From: CAWKGC01 sp963849005
GTDB taxonomy: Bacteria; Pseudomonadota; Gammaproteobacteria; Burkholderiales; Usitatibacteraceae
NCBI GenBank assembly: GCA_963849005.1
Contig: CAWKGC010000023.1
Location: forward strand, 744,001 to 808,000
DNA length: 64,000 bases
Direction: 5' to 3'
Under the pieces are notes generated by a model that was given only the letters and a program-made list of their open reading frames with translations, had not been told where the DNA came from and made no database searches. Numbering within the stretch: the first letter of the stretch is position 1; each line of letters begins with the position of its first letter. Below, in pieces: positions 1 to 8,815 of this stretch. A program made the position numbers and the translations under genes.

Positions 1-2363
1 TCCTTCACCAGCGTCAGCCCGTCGGTCACCGTCGTCGAGTCGGTCGCGAACGTGGTCGAAAGAACACCGTTGTACGTCGCGGTGAGCGTCGTCACGTTGG
101 CCGGGTCTGCCCCTACCGCGCTGCCCGGGGCGAACACGCGCACGAAGATCGTCTTCGACTGGCCGACGTTCAGCGTGTCGGTCGTGGTGCCGCAGACGAT
201 CAGCGTGTCGGTGCCGATCACGAGCGTGCCGGAACCGTCATCGATGTACGCGGCCGAGGTCCAGCCCTGCGCGGAGCGGCTGTCGGTAAGGCAGGCCCCC
301 GCGTAAGTGATGGTCTCGTTCACGTTGCCGGTGTTGCTGATGGTGTGGCTGTACGTCACCGACCCGCCGGGGAAGGTCTGCTGCGTGTTGTTCGGCGTGA
401 GGGTGACGTTGTGCAGCGCATTGACCGTGACGCGATCGACCTTGGAGTCCGTCACCGCCGGGTTGACCGCGGAGGTGGCGCTGATCGTCAGGTCGTAGTT
501 GCCCGCTGCCGCCTGCCCGCTTACGGTGGTGGGCACGGTGACTTCCGCGCACACCAGTCGGTTGGCGCCGGCGTTGATGGTGCCGGTGTTGGGCAATGCC
601 GCGCCCACGGTCGAGCAGTTGCCCACTCCGCCGTCGGCACGGAACACCACCGTCCAGCCAGCCGGCACGGGTGCAGCCGCCATCGTGTACGAGTCGGAAA
701 TCGTGCTCGTGTTGTTCACGTACACCTGGAAGCGCGTGACCGTCGTGCTGGCCGGGTTCGGCGTGACCGCGTTGGTCGTGATGACCGCCGCACCCGTCGT
801 GCCGAAGCCCGTCGTCGCGGCGTTGCCGACGACGGCCGTACCTGCCGGGAGCGAGTCGGCGCGCGCGGTGTTGTTGGTCACGTCCACCGTGTTGGCCGCT
901 ATCGCCACCAGCCTGTCCGTCACCGTGTCGCTCACCGCCGGGTTGAAGCGCGAGGTCGCGGTCTTGGTCAGGTTGTACGGCGCGGCGGGCAAGGCCCCCA
1001 CCACCGCAGGCAGCGTGACGCGCACGACGACCGTGTAGGTCGCGCCCGCGGCCACCGGTCCCGTGTCCGGGGTGCCGTTGCCGTTGGTGTCGATCAGCGA
1101 GGTGACGCCGTCGGACTGGAACAGCGAGAACGTCGTTCCCGCCGGCCAGTTGGCCTGCCCCGTCAGCACGATGTCGAACGAGTCCGTGCCGTTGCCGGTG
1201 TTGGTGATGCGGTTGTTGAAGACGATCGTCGCGCCCGGGCTCGCCAGCGGCACGGTGACGACGTCGTCGATCACGAGGTCCCCGGCCTGCAGCGGGTTGT
1301 CGCTCGCGACCACGCCCGCGGTCTGCAGCACCGTGTACGAGGCGGTGTTGGTGTTCGCCACTGCTTGCGTCGCGGTGAGGAACGTCGCGGTGTTGCTGAT
1401 CACCTGCGGCGGGAGTCCGGCGTTGACGCCGACCTGGAAGGTCAACGTGCCCGAGACGCCGGCGTTCACCGTCGCGACGATCGCCGTCACGCGTCCGGCC
1501 ACCGTAGCGCCGAAGTCGTAGGCAATGCCCGCGGAGTCGCCGCCGATAGCATCGGTCAGGGCCGTGGCGCCCGACACGCTCCACCTTCCCGTACCGGCGA
1601 TGTAGGTCATGCCTGCCGGAATCAAGTCACGCAATTCGACGTTGGTCGCCGCGAGCGTGCCCGAGTTGGTGTACGACAGCGTCACCGTGATCGGCGTGAA
1701 CGGCGAAGGACCGCTCGCCGCCGACATCGCCTTGGTCACCTGGATCGACGAGTTCGCGACCGTGGTGGTGTCGATGTTCGTCTGGGTCGTCGGCACCGTG
1801 TCGGTAACCGAGACCGTGATCGTCGCCGTGTTGCCGGCCGCAGCGCCCGCCGGCACCGTGCCCGCGACGACGAAACGGAACAGGCCGTTCGCCGCGATCG
1901 GGCCCGAGGTCGTGATGGGCGTGAAGTTGTCGGGAACACCGTTGCCGTCGGCGTCGATGTAATACACCATCCCGCTGTGCGGCGTGCCGGTGGCGGCGAA
2001 GTTCGACGATACCGGCGGGTCGAGCGCGTAGGTGTCCGTGCCGTTGCCGGTGTTGGTGATGGTATGCGGGTAGTAGACCGTCTGCCCCGGCGACACGGTG
2101 GCTGCACCGGGTGCCGTGAGCGTGTAGCTCTTTACCTGCGAAACCGTCGTTTGCACCAGGTTGGACGTCGCGCTGCGCGCGGTCCCGCCGGCATCCTGGT
2201 AGGACGCCGTCGCCTGGTTGCCGATCACGGTGCCTGCCGCGGGTGCCGCGTGCGCCACCTGCGTCGCAAGCGTGAAGATCACGCCGGCGAGGAGCAGGAA
2301 GGTCGCAAGCAACGCGCCGCGGAGGGCTTCATGCCAGCTCCTGGGGGTCGATTGTCGGTTCAT
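1..2363 (-). CDS. Large secreted DUF11-repeat protein (3' end outside window)
   Basis: The frame stays open from ATG 2363 to the window edge, giving about 787 residues with no stop, so the C-terminus lies outside. AGGAGA sits a few bases upstream of the ATG. An N-terminal signal peptide (positive start, hydrophobic stretch, cleavage near AHA-AP at about residue 40) is followed by repeated beta-rich modules of roughly 120-140 residues. The modules are marked by motifs such as HTITNTGNGTDTY, NRITNTGNGTDSF and HTISNTGNVNETI. The xxTNTGN signature and the Thr/Val/Ala-rich, Cys-poor composition are typical of DUF11 'conserved repeat domain' surface proteins. The gene lies 101 bp downstream of a small DUF11-like secreted protein, probably in one operon. 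Structural or adhesive surface function is inferred from the family; the anchoring signal, if any, cannot be seen. Confidence 0.85.
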   Translation of the reverse strand, partial: MNRQSTPRSWHEALRGALLATFLLLAGVIFTLATQVAHAAPAAGTVIGNQATASYQDAGGTARSATSNLVQTTVSQVKSYTLTAPGAATVSPGQTVYYPHTITNTGNGTDTYALDPPVSSNFAATGTPHSGMVYYIDADGNGVPDNFTPITTSGPIAANGLFRFVVAGTVPAGAAAGNTATITVSVTDTVPTTQTNIDTTTVANSSIQVTKAMSAASGPSPFTPITVTLSYTNSGTLAATNVELRDLIPAGMTYIAGTGRWSVSGATALTDAIGGDSAGIAYDFGATVAGRVTAIVATVNAGVSGTLTFQVGVNAGLPPQVISNTATFLTATQAVANTNTASYTVLQTAGVVASDNPLQAGDLVIDDVVTVPLASPGATIVFNNRITNTGNGTDSFDIVLTGQANWPAGTTFSLFQSDGVTSLIDTNGNGTPDTGPVAAGATYTVVVRVTLPAVVGALPAAPYNLTKTATSRFNPAVSDTVTDRLVAIAANTVDVTNNTARADSLPAGTAVVGNAATTGFGTTGAAVITTNAVTPNPASTTVTRFQVYVNNTSTISDSYTMAAAPVPAGWTVVFRADGGVGNCSTVGAALPNTGTINAGANRLVCAEVTVPTTVSGQAAAGNYDLTISATSAVNPAVTDSKVDRVTVNALHNVTLTPNNTQQTFPGGSVTYSHTISNTGNVNETITYAGACLTDSRSAQGWTSAAYIDDGSGTLVIGTDTLIVCGTTTDTLNVGQSKTIFVRVFAPGSAVGADPANVTTLTATYNGVLSTTFATDSTTVTDGLTLVK

Positions 2364-2464
2364 TTTTGTCTCCTGTTTGGTACAGCTGTTGCGTTCGAAA
2401 TCGGTGCTCCAAAAACGACAAGATCGGCTCTCGGCCGATCGATTCTTGCTCTGTCAGGTGCCAT

Positions 2465-2986
2465 TCATTTTCCGCCCCCCTTGGTCCCCTGCTCACTCGG
2501 GGGTCGGTCGTCGATCACCCTTACGCGGGCGCTGAAACTGAGCGTCTTTTCCCCGCCAAGCGCGTCGGGATACCAACGCAGCCAGCGGTATTCGCGGGTG
2601 GGCACCACTTGCTCGGTTTCCTTGCCGTCGGCCGCGCGCACCTTGCGCTTGAGCGGCATCGGCAGGAACGCCTGGCCATCGACGCTCGCCTGCGCATTGG
2701 CAGGCTTCGCGGAGGCGGCGATGAATTCCGTGTTCGCAGGGATCGGCAGCGTCGCTTCGAGTTTCGCGAGCGGCTGCTTGCCGTTGTTGCGGTAGCTGGC
2801 GACGTACTCGATCACGTCCCCGGGCTTCACGACCGTGGCGGCCTCGAAGGACTCCTTGCCGTCGGCGCCCGCAATGACCTTGCGGGCGTCGAGCGTCGTG
2901 GTGAGCGGACCGGGCGATTGGGCGAAGGCGAGCGTGGCGAACGCGCAAAGCGTCGCCGCGCATGCTGCGCGCGCGATGGACTTCAT
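2465..2986 (-). CDS. Small secreted DUF11-like protein
   Basis: This encodes 173 residues from ATG 2986, preceded by GGAGAT. I prefer this start over the ATG at 3031 because it gives a clean signal peptide (MKSIARAACAATLCAFATLAFAQ, first part only) and has a ribosome binding site. The mature part contains one DUF11-like module: VKPGDVIEYVASYRNNG near residue 65, then alternating strands ending in a conserved WLRWYPD segment. It is upstream of and co-directional with the large DUF11 protein, 101 bp away, so the two probably form an export operon. No enzyme motif is visible; a role as a surface or periplasmic partner of the large protein is inference. Confidence 0.75.
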   Translation of the reverse strand: MKSIARAACAATLCAFATLAFAQSPGPLTTTLDARKVIAGADGKESFEAATVVKPGDVIEYVASYRNNGKQPLAKLEATLPIPANTEFIAASAKPANAQASVDGQAFLPMPLKRKVRAADGKETEQVVPTREYRWLRWYPDALGGEKTLSFSARVRVIDDRPPSEQGTKGGGK

Positions 2987-3521
2987 GGCGAAATCTCCTC
3001 TGGAAACGGCATTGGAATCGCGTGTTTTCATTCGCTACGTCCCGGTGCTGGAGTCGGATGGCAGGTGCTTGCTGCCACGATGCGAACAATTGTCACGGCG
3101 TTTTGTTGTTTTCGTGTATGAAAAATCTCACATCCCCGCAATTGGGTCTTGAAGCGATCAAGTTGGGCGCTGCCTTGAAACGGAAAGATACATTCATTTC
3201 AAGGACTTGTAAAATATGTGGCGTGCCGCACAAATCCCGGTTGCAAGCCCAAGGCGGAATTTGGCCGAATCCAGCAAACGAAACGCTTTTCCTGTTTCTT
3301 TTCAAACCGCTGCAAAATCATATTCGAGTCGGGTCTGAGGAGCGATTCGGCCCGATGAAAGGTGGTCTGCGGGGGGCAGAAAGGGGCAAGCGGCCTGAAA
3401 AAGCCGACAAACGGCAACATTTCAGCTGTAACCGAGTCCCGTTTTCAGAGGGAAAAGACGGATTTTCTCGGGTGTCGGAAAGAGACACACTTCTGGCCCG
3501 GAACGGGGCTTGTCGCGGGTC
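2987..3521. other. AT-richer intergenic region upstream of the DUF11 operon
   Basis: About 535 bp with visibly lower GC than its surroundings and no convincing gene. Short open frames on both strands lack ribosome binding sites and protein-like composition. It should hold the promoter of the DUF11 pair on the minus strand, but I could not settle on one -35/-10 pair. A perfect 8-bp inverted repeat, CCTTGAAA at 3173-3180 and TTTCAAGG at 3197-3204, could be an operator. It also takes in the 3' untranslated end of the marC-family gene. Confidence 0.5.
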
Positions 3522-4205
3522 CTATCGTGCAGCGGCGGGCCTCCACGGCGCCAGCAACTCCGAGACGCCGTCCCAGAAGATGCCCACGCCGATGCACAGC
3601 AGGATGAACGACGACAGGCGCAGGAACACCAGCGTTCCGGTATCCCCGAGCAGGCTCACGATGCGGGAGGCGTAACGCAGGCAGACGAACACCAGCGCCG
3701 CGACCAGCGCCACGCCGAGGAAGGCGGCCGCGGCCTGCATGAACGACACCGACCTCCCCTCGACCAGCCCGGTGCCGAGCGTGATGGCAATGGCGATCGA
3801 GCCCGGTCCCACCAGCAGCGGGAAGGTGAGAGGGAAGAACGCCCTTTCGGCGCCCTGCCTGGCGGTCCAGTCGGCCTTTTCAGCGGGCATGTGCCCGCTG
3901 CGCGGGTCGTCGGTGTTGAGGAGCTTCCAGGCGGACGCGATCACCAGCAGGCCGCCGCCGACCCGCACCACGGGCAGCGACAGGCCGAAGAACTCGAGCA
4001 CGTGCGAGCCGACCACCATGCACAGCACCAGCATCACGAACGCGTTGGTGGCGACGCGGCGCGCCATGTCGGCACGCACCTCCTCGCTGGCGCTGCCCGT
4101 CATCGCGAGGAAGATCGGCGCGAGTCCCGGCGGATTGAGGATCGGCACCAGCGCGAGCACGAACACCAGCACGGTCTTCAGGAAGGCGATCGTGACCACG
4201 TCCAT
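3522..4205 (-). CDS. MarC family integral membrane protein
   Basis: This encodes 227 residues from ATG 4205, with GAGGAG just upstream. A longer frame to 4268 exists, but its extra 21 residues are translated tRNA terminator. The protein is almost entirely hydrophobic, with about six transmembrane segments. The N-terminal motif VPILNPPGLAPIFLAMTG and the central FFPLTFPLLVGPGSI are hallmarks of the MarC/UPF0056 family (about 200-230 residues). Family members were once linked to multiple antibiotic resistance but have no established transport substrate, so function is unassigned. It is transcribed in the same direction as the tRNA-Ser gene upstream, but a terminator lies between them, so it probably has its own promoter. 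Confidence 0.88.
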   Translation of the reverse strand: MDVVTIAFLKTVLVFVLALVPILNPPGLAPIFLAMTGSASEEVRADMARRVATNAFVMLVLCMVVGSHVLEFFGLSLPVVRVGGGLLVIASAWKLLNTDDPRSGHMPAEKADWTARQGAERAFFPLTFPLLVGPGSIAIAITLGTGLVEGRSVSFMQAAAAFLGVALVAALVFVCLRYASRIVSLLGDTGTLVFLRLSSFILLCIGVGIFWDGVSELLAPWRPAAAR

Positions 4206-4231
4206 GGCAGGCTCCTCGCGGCTGCGCGCAT

Positions 4232-4258
4232 GAAAAAAGCCGGCTCGCGGCCGGCTCT
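4232..4258 (-). terminator. Rho-independent terminator after tRNA-Ser
   Basis: Read on the minus strand, a 7-bp stem AGCCGGC/GCCGGCT with a 5-base loop is followed by six T residues. It lies 12 bases past the 3' end of tRNA-Ser and ends that short transcript before marC. Confidence 0.85.
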
Positions 4259-4268
4259 TCGTCTTCAA

Positions 4269-4359
<91 letters not shown>

Positions 4360-4374
4360 TCGAAACAGCGGCGA

Positions 4375-4404
4375 ATTATAGCCCATCGGGGCCGAGCGCC
4401 CCAA
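4375..4404 (-). promoter_or_regulatory. Likely sigma-70 promoter of tRNA-Ser
   Basis: On the minus strand a perfect TATAAT (4380-4375) lies 18 bp after TTGGGG (4404-4399), a weak -35. The mature tRNA starts 15 nt past the -10. The TAA stop of the peroxiredoxin gene is contained within this TATAAT, so the coding end and tRNA promoter share bases. Confidence 0.6.
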
Positions 4405-4915
4405 GCAGGGCCTCGATATGGCCGGGTGTGTCGATTTCGATATCGCGATAGGTGCGCTCGACGCGGCCGGCGGGATTGACGATCACGACCAGCTTTCGCG
4501 CGAACTTCGCGAACCCGGTGTTGATCAGCGCACCGTAGCGCCGCGCGGCCTTGCCGTCGGTGTCAGCAAGCAGCGGGAAATTGAGGGCGTGCTGCGCAGC
4601 GTACTTGCCCGCCGCGTCGCGGGATCCCACGCCGATGGCCAGCAGCGTTGTCGACGTGGCGGCAATGGCGCCGTGGGCGTCCCGCAGCCGCGTGATCGCG
4701 GCGATGCACTCGGGCGTGTCGTCCTGCGGGAAGAAGAAAAGCACCACCCGCTTGCCCGCGAGCGAGGCCAGCGAATGCCGCCCGCCGTCGCTTGCCTCGA
4801 GATCGAATGCCGGCGCCACGGCCCCGCGCTCGGGCGCCTTGCCCGACTGCGCCACGTTGATCCACACGATGAAGCCGACCGCAAAGCCCAGCAGCAGGAA
4901 CAGGACGATTTCCAC
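4376..4915 (-). CDS. Membrane-anchored peroxiredoxin (Bcp/PrxQ-like)
   Basis: This encodes 179 residues from GTG 4915, with GGAG upstream. Residues 4-21 form one hydrophobic helix, which looks like an uncleaved membrane anchor. A thioredoxin-fold AhpC/TSA domain follows from about residue 33. The active-site segment FFFPQDDTPECIAAI places the peroxidatic Cys at residue 70; the usual Bcp motif reads DDTPGCT, and here Glu replaces Gly before the Cys. No resolving Cys five residues later is present, so this would be a 1-Cys form or use an outside thiol. It probably reduces peroxides near the inner membrane. Its stop codon overlaps the tRNA-Ser promoter. Confidence 0.85.
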   Translation of the reverse strand: MEIVLFLLLGFAVGFIVWINVAQSGKAPERGAVAPAFDLEASDGGRHSLASLAGKRVVLFFFPQDDTPECIAAITRLRDAHGAIAATSTTLLAIGVGSRDAAGKYAAQHALNFPLLADTDGKAARRYGALINTGFAKFARKLVVIVNPAGRVERTYRDIEIDTPGHIEALLGALGPDGL

Positions 4916-5064
4916 CCAAGGCTCCGGTGTTGAATTGGCCGGCAGTTTAACAGGCGGCCGATCTCCTTCACGGCGTCCCCGAACCTTGAATCAAGCCCGT
5001 TGCCATGACACACTAGCCCACCGACGCACCCCGAGCGTCCCGACAATCATCCCCAGGAGCCCGC

Positions 5065-6030
5065 ATGAAGTTCAAGGCAAGCATCGCATTCACGGCCGGC
5101 CTCGTCGCCGCCGCATTTACCGCGCCGGTCACGGCCGCGGACAACTACGTCACGCTCGGCACCGGCGGCATCACCGGCGTGTACTACCCGGTCGGCGGCG
5201 CCATCTGCCGCCTCGTGAACCAGGGCCGCAAGGACCATGGGCTGCGCTGCACGGTGGAGTCCACCGGCGGCTCGGTGTTCAACATCAATGCCATCGCCGC
5301 GGGCGACCTCGACGTCGGCGTCGCGCAGTCCGACACGCAGTACTACGCGATCAAGGGCGAGGACAAGTTCGCCGGCAAGCCCGTGACGGACCTGCGCGCG
5401 CTGTTCTCGATGCACGCGGAGCCCTTCACCGTGGTCGCACGCAAGGACGCCAACGTCAAGAACTGGGACGACCTCAAGGGCAAGCGCGTCAACACCGGCG
5501 ACCCGGGATCGGGGACGCGCTCGGTGACCGAACTGCTGATGAAGGAGTCCGGCTGGACCAACGCCACCTTCAAGCTCGTCACCGACCTGAAGCCCGCGGA
5601 AATGGCGGCGGCGCTTTGCGACAACAAGATCGACGCCTTCACCTACGTGGTCGGCCACCCCAATGCCTCGATCAAGGAAGCTTCCACCACCTGCGCCTCG
5701 AACCTCGTGCAGGTCACCGGTCCGGCGGTCGACAAGCTGATCAAGAGCTTCCCCTTCTACCCGGCAGCGGTCATCCCCGGCAAGATGTACACGGGCACCG
5801 ATGCGGACGTGAAGACCTTCGGCCCGCGCGCCACGATCGTCACCTCGTCGAAGCTCTCCGACAAGGCGGCCTACGCGATCGTGAAGGCGGTGTTCGACAA
5901 CCTCGCCGACCTGAAGAAGCTGCACCCGGCGCTGGAAGGCCTGACGGCGCCCGAGATGCTCACCGGCAACTCCGCCCCGTTCCATCCGGGCGCGATCCAG
6001 TACTACAAGGAAAAGGGCCTGATGAAGTAG
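5065..6030 (+). CDS. TAXI family TRAP transporter solute-binding protein
   Basis: This encodes 321 residues from ATG 5065 after CAGGAG. A signal peptide is cleaved near VTAA-DNY (about residue 25). The motif YVTLGTGGITGVYYPVGGAIC at the mature N-terminus (first part shown) and GDLDVGVAQSDTQYYA are hallmarks of TAXI-type periplasmic receptors. The domain continues to the C-terminus (NSAPFHPGAIQYYKEKG). It captures an unknown organic substrate, often a dicarboxylate or amino acid in this family, for the fused 4TM/12TM permease encoded next. A terminator-like hairpin between the two genes would favour excess receptor over permease. Confidence 0.95.
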   Translation: MKFKASIAFTAGLVAAAFTAPVTAADNYVTLGTGGITGVYYPVGGAICRLVNQGRKDHGLRCTVESTGGSVFNINAIAAGDLDVGVAQSDTQYYAIKGEDKFAGKPVTDLRALFSMHAEPFTVVARKDANVKNWDDLKGKRVNTGDPGSGTRSVTELLMKESGWTNATFKLVTDLKPAEMAAALCDNKIDAFTYVVGHPNASIKEASTTCASNLVQVTGPAVDKLIKSFPFYPAAVIPGKMYTGTDADVKTFGPRATIVTSSKLSDKAAYAIVKAVFDNLADLKKLHPALEGLTAPEMLTGNSAPFHPGAIQYYKEKGLMK

Positions 6031-6062
6031 CGGGAGCGCAGGGCTTCCTGCACGCCATCAAG

Positions 6063-6096
6063 CGGGCGCTCGCACAGCGGGCGCCCGTTTTGTTTT
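6063..6096 (+). terminator. Terminator or attenuator between TRAP receptor and permease genes
   Basis: Stem CGGGCGC (6063-6069) pairs with GCGCCCG (6081-6087) across an 11-base loop and is followed by TTTTGTTTTT. It sits 33 bp after the receptor stop and 23 bp before the permease start. Partial read-through would set a high receptor-to-permease ratio. Confidence 0.75.
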
Positions 6097-6118
6097 TGCG
6101 ACACGGGGGGGGCGCGAC

Positions 6119-8722
6119 GTGGCAGAAGAAAAATTGCTGAGTGCCGAGGAGAAGGCGCGGCTGCTCGAAGAGGTCGAGGAAAAGGAGTCCGGCGGCCGCA
6201 GGCTCACGGGCCCGGTCGGCGCGATCGTCGTGAACGTGGCCGTGGTGTGGTCCCTGTTCCAGCTGTGGATTGCCTCGCCGCTTCCCTATTCGTTCGGCTG
6301 GGGCGTCATCAACTCCACCGGGCAGCGCTCGATCCACCTCGCAGCCGCATTCTTCCTCGTCTACATGCTCTACCCGCGCGGCAAGTCCAGCCCGCGCGGC
6401 CATGTGCCCGCCTACGACTGGCTGTTCGCGATCGTCGCCGCTTCGTGCGCGGCCTACATCTACGTATTCGCCGCCGAGCTCGGCAAGCGGCCCGGCTCGC
6501 CTACGCCGATCGACATCGGGGTGACGGTCGTCGGCGTGCTGCTGCTGCTCGAGGCCACGCGCCGCTGCCTCGGCTGGCCGATGACGGTGATGGCGATCGT
6601 GTTCATCATCTACATGTTCGCCGGGCCTTACATGCCGGAAATGATTTCTCACAAGGGCGCTTCCCTCGGGCGCGCGGCCTCGCAGATCTGGCTGACCACG
6701 GAAGGCGTGTTCGGCGTGGCCCTCGGTGTCTCGGCCGAGTTCGTCTTCCTCTACGTGCTGTTCGGCGCGATGCTCGACCAGGCCGGCGCGGGCAACTGGA
6801 TGACGCGCGTCGCCTTCGCGCTGATGGGCCACCTGCGCGGCGGCCCGGCCAAGGCCTCGGTGCTTTCCTCGGGGCTGAACGGCCTGATCTCGGGCTCGTC
6901 GGTCGCCAACGTGCTCACCGGCGGCAACGTCACCATCATGCTGATGAAGCGCGTCGGCTACTCGCCGGTGAAGGCGGGCGCGATCGAAGTGGCCTCGTCG
7001 TCCAACGGCCAGATCATGCCGCCGGTGATGGGCGCGGCCGCGTTCCTGATGGTCGAGTACGTGAACCTGCCGTACACCGACATCATCAAGCACGCCTTCC
7101 TGCCCGCCATCCTCGCCTACGTGTCGCTGATGTGGATCGTGCACCTGGAAGCGGTGAAGCTGGGCATGAAGGGGCTCAAGCGCCCGCCGTCGCCATTTCG
7201 CACCAAGCTCTTCAACTGGATCTTCGCGATCGCCGGGTTCACCATCGTCATCCAGCTCGCGTTCTGGCTGACGGCGTGGATCCCGGGCGTGTTCGGCGAG
7301 CAGCTGGGCAGCCTCGTGGTGGGCGCGCTGGTTTTCGCCGCTTATGTTGCAGGCATCTGGATTTCCGCGCGCTACCCGGACGCCTCGGGCGAGCTTACCG
7401 AGGCACTGGACGAGTTGCCGTCCACCCGGCCGACGGTGCTGGCGGGGCTGTTCTACATCCTGCCGATCTTCGTGCTGGTGTGGTGCCTGATGGTGCTCGA
7501 CCAGTCGCCCGGGCTGGCCGCGTTCTATGCCTGCGCGGTGATGATCGCCATGCTCGTCACGCAGCGCCCGTTGATCGCGTTGTTCCGCAAGCTCCCTTCC
7601 GCGGGCGAGTGGAAGCGAGGCGCGAACGACCTTTACGTGAGCCTGCAACTGGGCGCGCGCAACATGCTCGGGGTGGCGATCGCGACCGCCACGGCGGGCA
7701 TCATCGTCGGCAGCGTTTCGCTCACCGGCATCGGCCAGGTGCTGGCCGAAGTGGTCGAGGTGCTGTCGCTCGGCTCGCTGATGCTGGCGCTGCTGCTCAC
7801 CGCGGTGCTGTCGCTGGTGCTCGGGATGGGGCTGCCGACGACGGCCAACTACATCGTCGTGTCGACGTTGCTCGCCCCGGTGATCGTGAAGCTGGCCGGT
7901 TCGCACGGGCTGGAGGTGCCGTTGATCGCGGTGCACCTGTTCGTCTTCTATTTCGGCATCATGGCCGACGCCACGCCACCGGTGGCGCTCGCGGCCTTTG
8001 CCGCGGCCGGGCTCTCCGGCGCCGACCCGCTGAAGACCGGCATCCAGGCATTCATCTACGAGCTGCGCACGGCCATCCTGCCGTTCATGTTTGTCTTCAA
8101 CACCGAGCTCCTGATGATCAACATCGGCGGCCCGGCGCACTTCACGTGGGTGGTGTTCTCGGCGACGGTGGCCTGCCTGGTCTTCGCCTGCTCGACGCAG
8201 GGCTGGATGGTGGTGCAAAGCAAGTGGTACGAATCGGTGCTGCTCGCCGCGGCCACGCTCGCGCTGCTGCGCCCGGACCTGATCCGCGACCGCTTCTATC
8301 CACCCTTCGAACTGCAGCCGCCGGCGAAGATCGCGGAAGTGCTGAAGACCGTCAGGCCCGGCGAGAACATCCGCCTGCGCGTCGAGGTGGACGACAAGAA
8401 AGGCAAGGTGCAGGAACGCACATTCCTCCTTCCGATGGCCAAGGGCATCAGGCCCGAGCAGGGCATCGCCGCCGCCGGCGTGGTGATGGAGGAAAAGGAC
8501 GGCAAGACCATGGTCGCCGACGTCGCCTTCGACAGCGCTGCGGAAAAGGTCGGGCTGGACGTCGCCGACCGCAACCGCGTGCTCGGCGTCGAGACGAAGC
8601 TGCCGCAGGCCGACAAGGAGTGGTTCACTTCGCCCGGCTGGCTGCTGATCTTCCTGGTGTTCGGGCTGCAGTGGAACCGCCGGCTCTTCGCCAACAAGCG
8701 CGCGGGGTTCAAGTACGAGTGA
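6119..8722 (+). CDS. TRAP transporter fused permease, 4TM/12TM type with C-terminal DUF3394
   Basis: This encodes 867 residues from GTG 6119; a G-rich stretch replaces a good Shine-Dalgarno. A charged coiled N-terminus (SAEEKARLLEEVEEKE) precedes about four helices (DctQ-like), then the large DctM domain with conserved segments such as LNGLISGSSVANVLTGGN and LGMGLPTTANYIVVSTL, typical of TAXI-linked TRAP permeases. The last 180 residues (from about 680) form the DUF3394 domain seen at the end of this subfamily, followed by a terminal membrane helix. Together with the receptor at 5065-6030 it should form a sodium-driven uptake system in the inner membrane. The substrate is unknown. Confidence 0.95.
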   Translation: MAEEKLLSAEEKARLLEEVEEKESGGRRLTGPVGAIVVNVAVVWSLFQLWIASPLPYSFGWGVINSTGQRSIHLAAAFFLVYMLYPRGKSSPRGHVPAYDWLFAIVAASCAAYIYVFAAELGKRPGSPTPIDIGVTVVGVLLLLEATRRCLGWPMTVMAIVFIIYMFAGPYMPEMISHKGASLGRAASQIWLTTEGVFGVALGVSAEFVFLYVLFGAMLDQAGAGNWMTRVAFALMGHLRGGPAKASVLSSGLNGLISGSSVANVLTGGNVTIMLMKRVGYSPVKAGAIEVASSSNGQIMPPVMGAAAFLMVEYVNLPYTDIIKHAFLPAILAYVSLMWIVHLEAVKLGMKGLKRPPSPFRTKLFNWIFAIAGFTIVIQLAFWLTAWIPGVFGEQLGSLVVGALVFAAYVAGIWISARYPDASGELTEALDELPSTRPTVLAGLFYILPIFVLVWCLMVLDQSPGLAAFYACAVMIAMLVTQRPLIALFRKLPSAGEWKRGANDLYVSLQLGARNMLGVAIATATAGIIVGSVSLTGIGQVLAEVVEVLSLGSLMLALLLTAVLSLVLGMGLPTTANYIVVSTLLAPVIVKLAGSHGLEVPLIAVHLFVFYFGIMADATPPVALAAFAAAGLSGADPLKTGIQAFIYELRTAILPFMFVFNTELLMINIGGPAHFTWVVFSATVACLVFACSTQGWMVVQSKWYESVLLAAATLALLRPDLIRDRFYPPFELQPPAKIAEVLKTVRPGENIRLRVEVDDKKGKVQERTFLLPMAKGIRPEQGIAAAGVVMEEKDGKTMVADVAFDSAAEKVGLDVADRNRVLGVETKLPQADKEWFTSPGWLLIFLVFGLQWNRRLFANKRAGFKYE

Positions 8723-8815
8723 GCCGGCAGGGATTCCCTGCGCTACATCAAAAAGCGATGCTGCGACCGCGGGATAGACTGGCGCTACCCTTTCACGACG
8801 CCCGGAGCTTCGACC

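Noticed and set aside
345..2795. An 816-residue plus-strand frame opposite the DUF11 gene
   Set aside because: Arg-rich shadow; the minus-strand frame has a signal peptide, ribosome binding site and repeated DUF11 modules.
3093..3420. Two small minus-strand open frames (70 and 73 residues) upstream of the DUF11 operon
   Set aside because: They overlap each other in different frames, lack ribosome binding sites and show no protein-like pattern.
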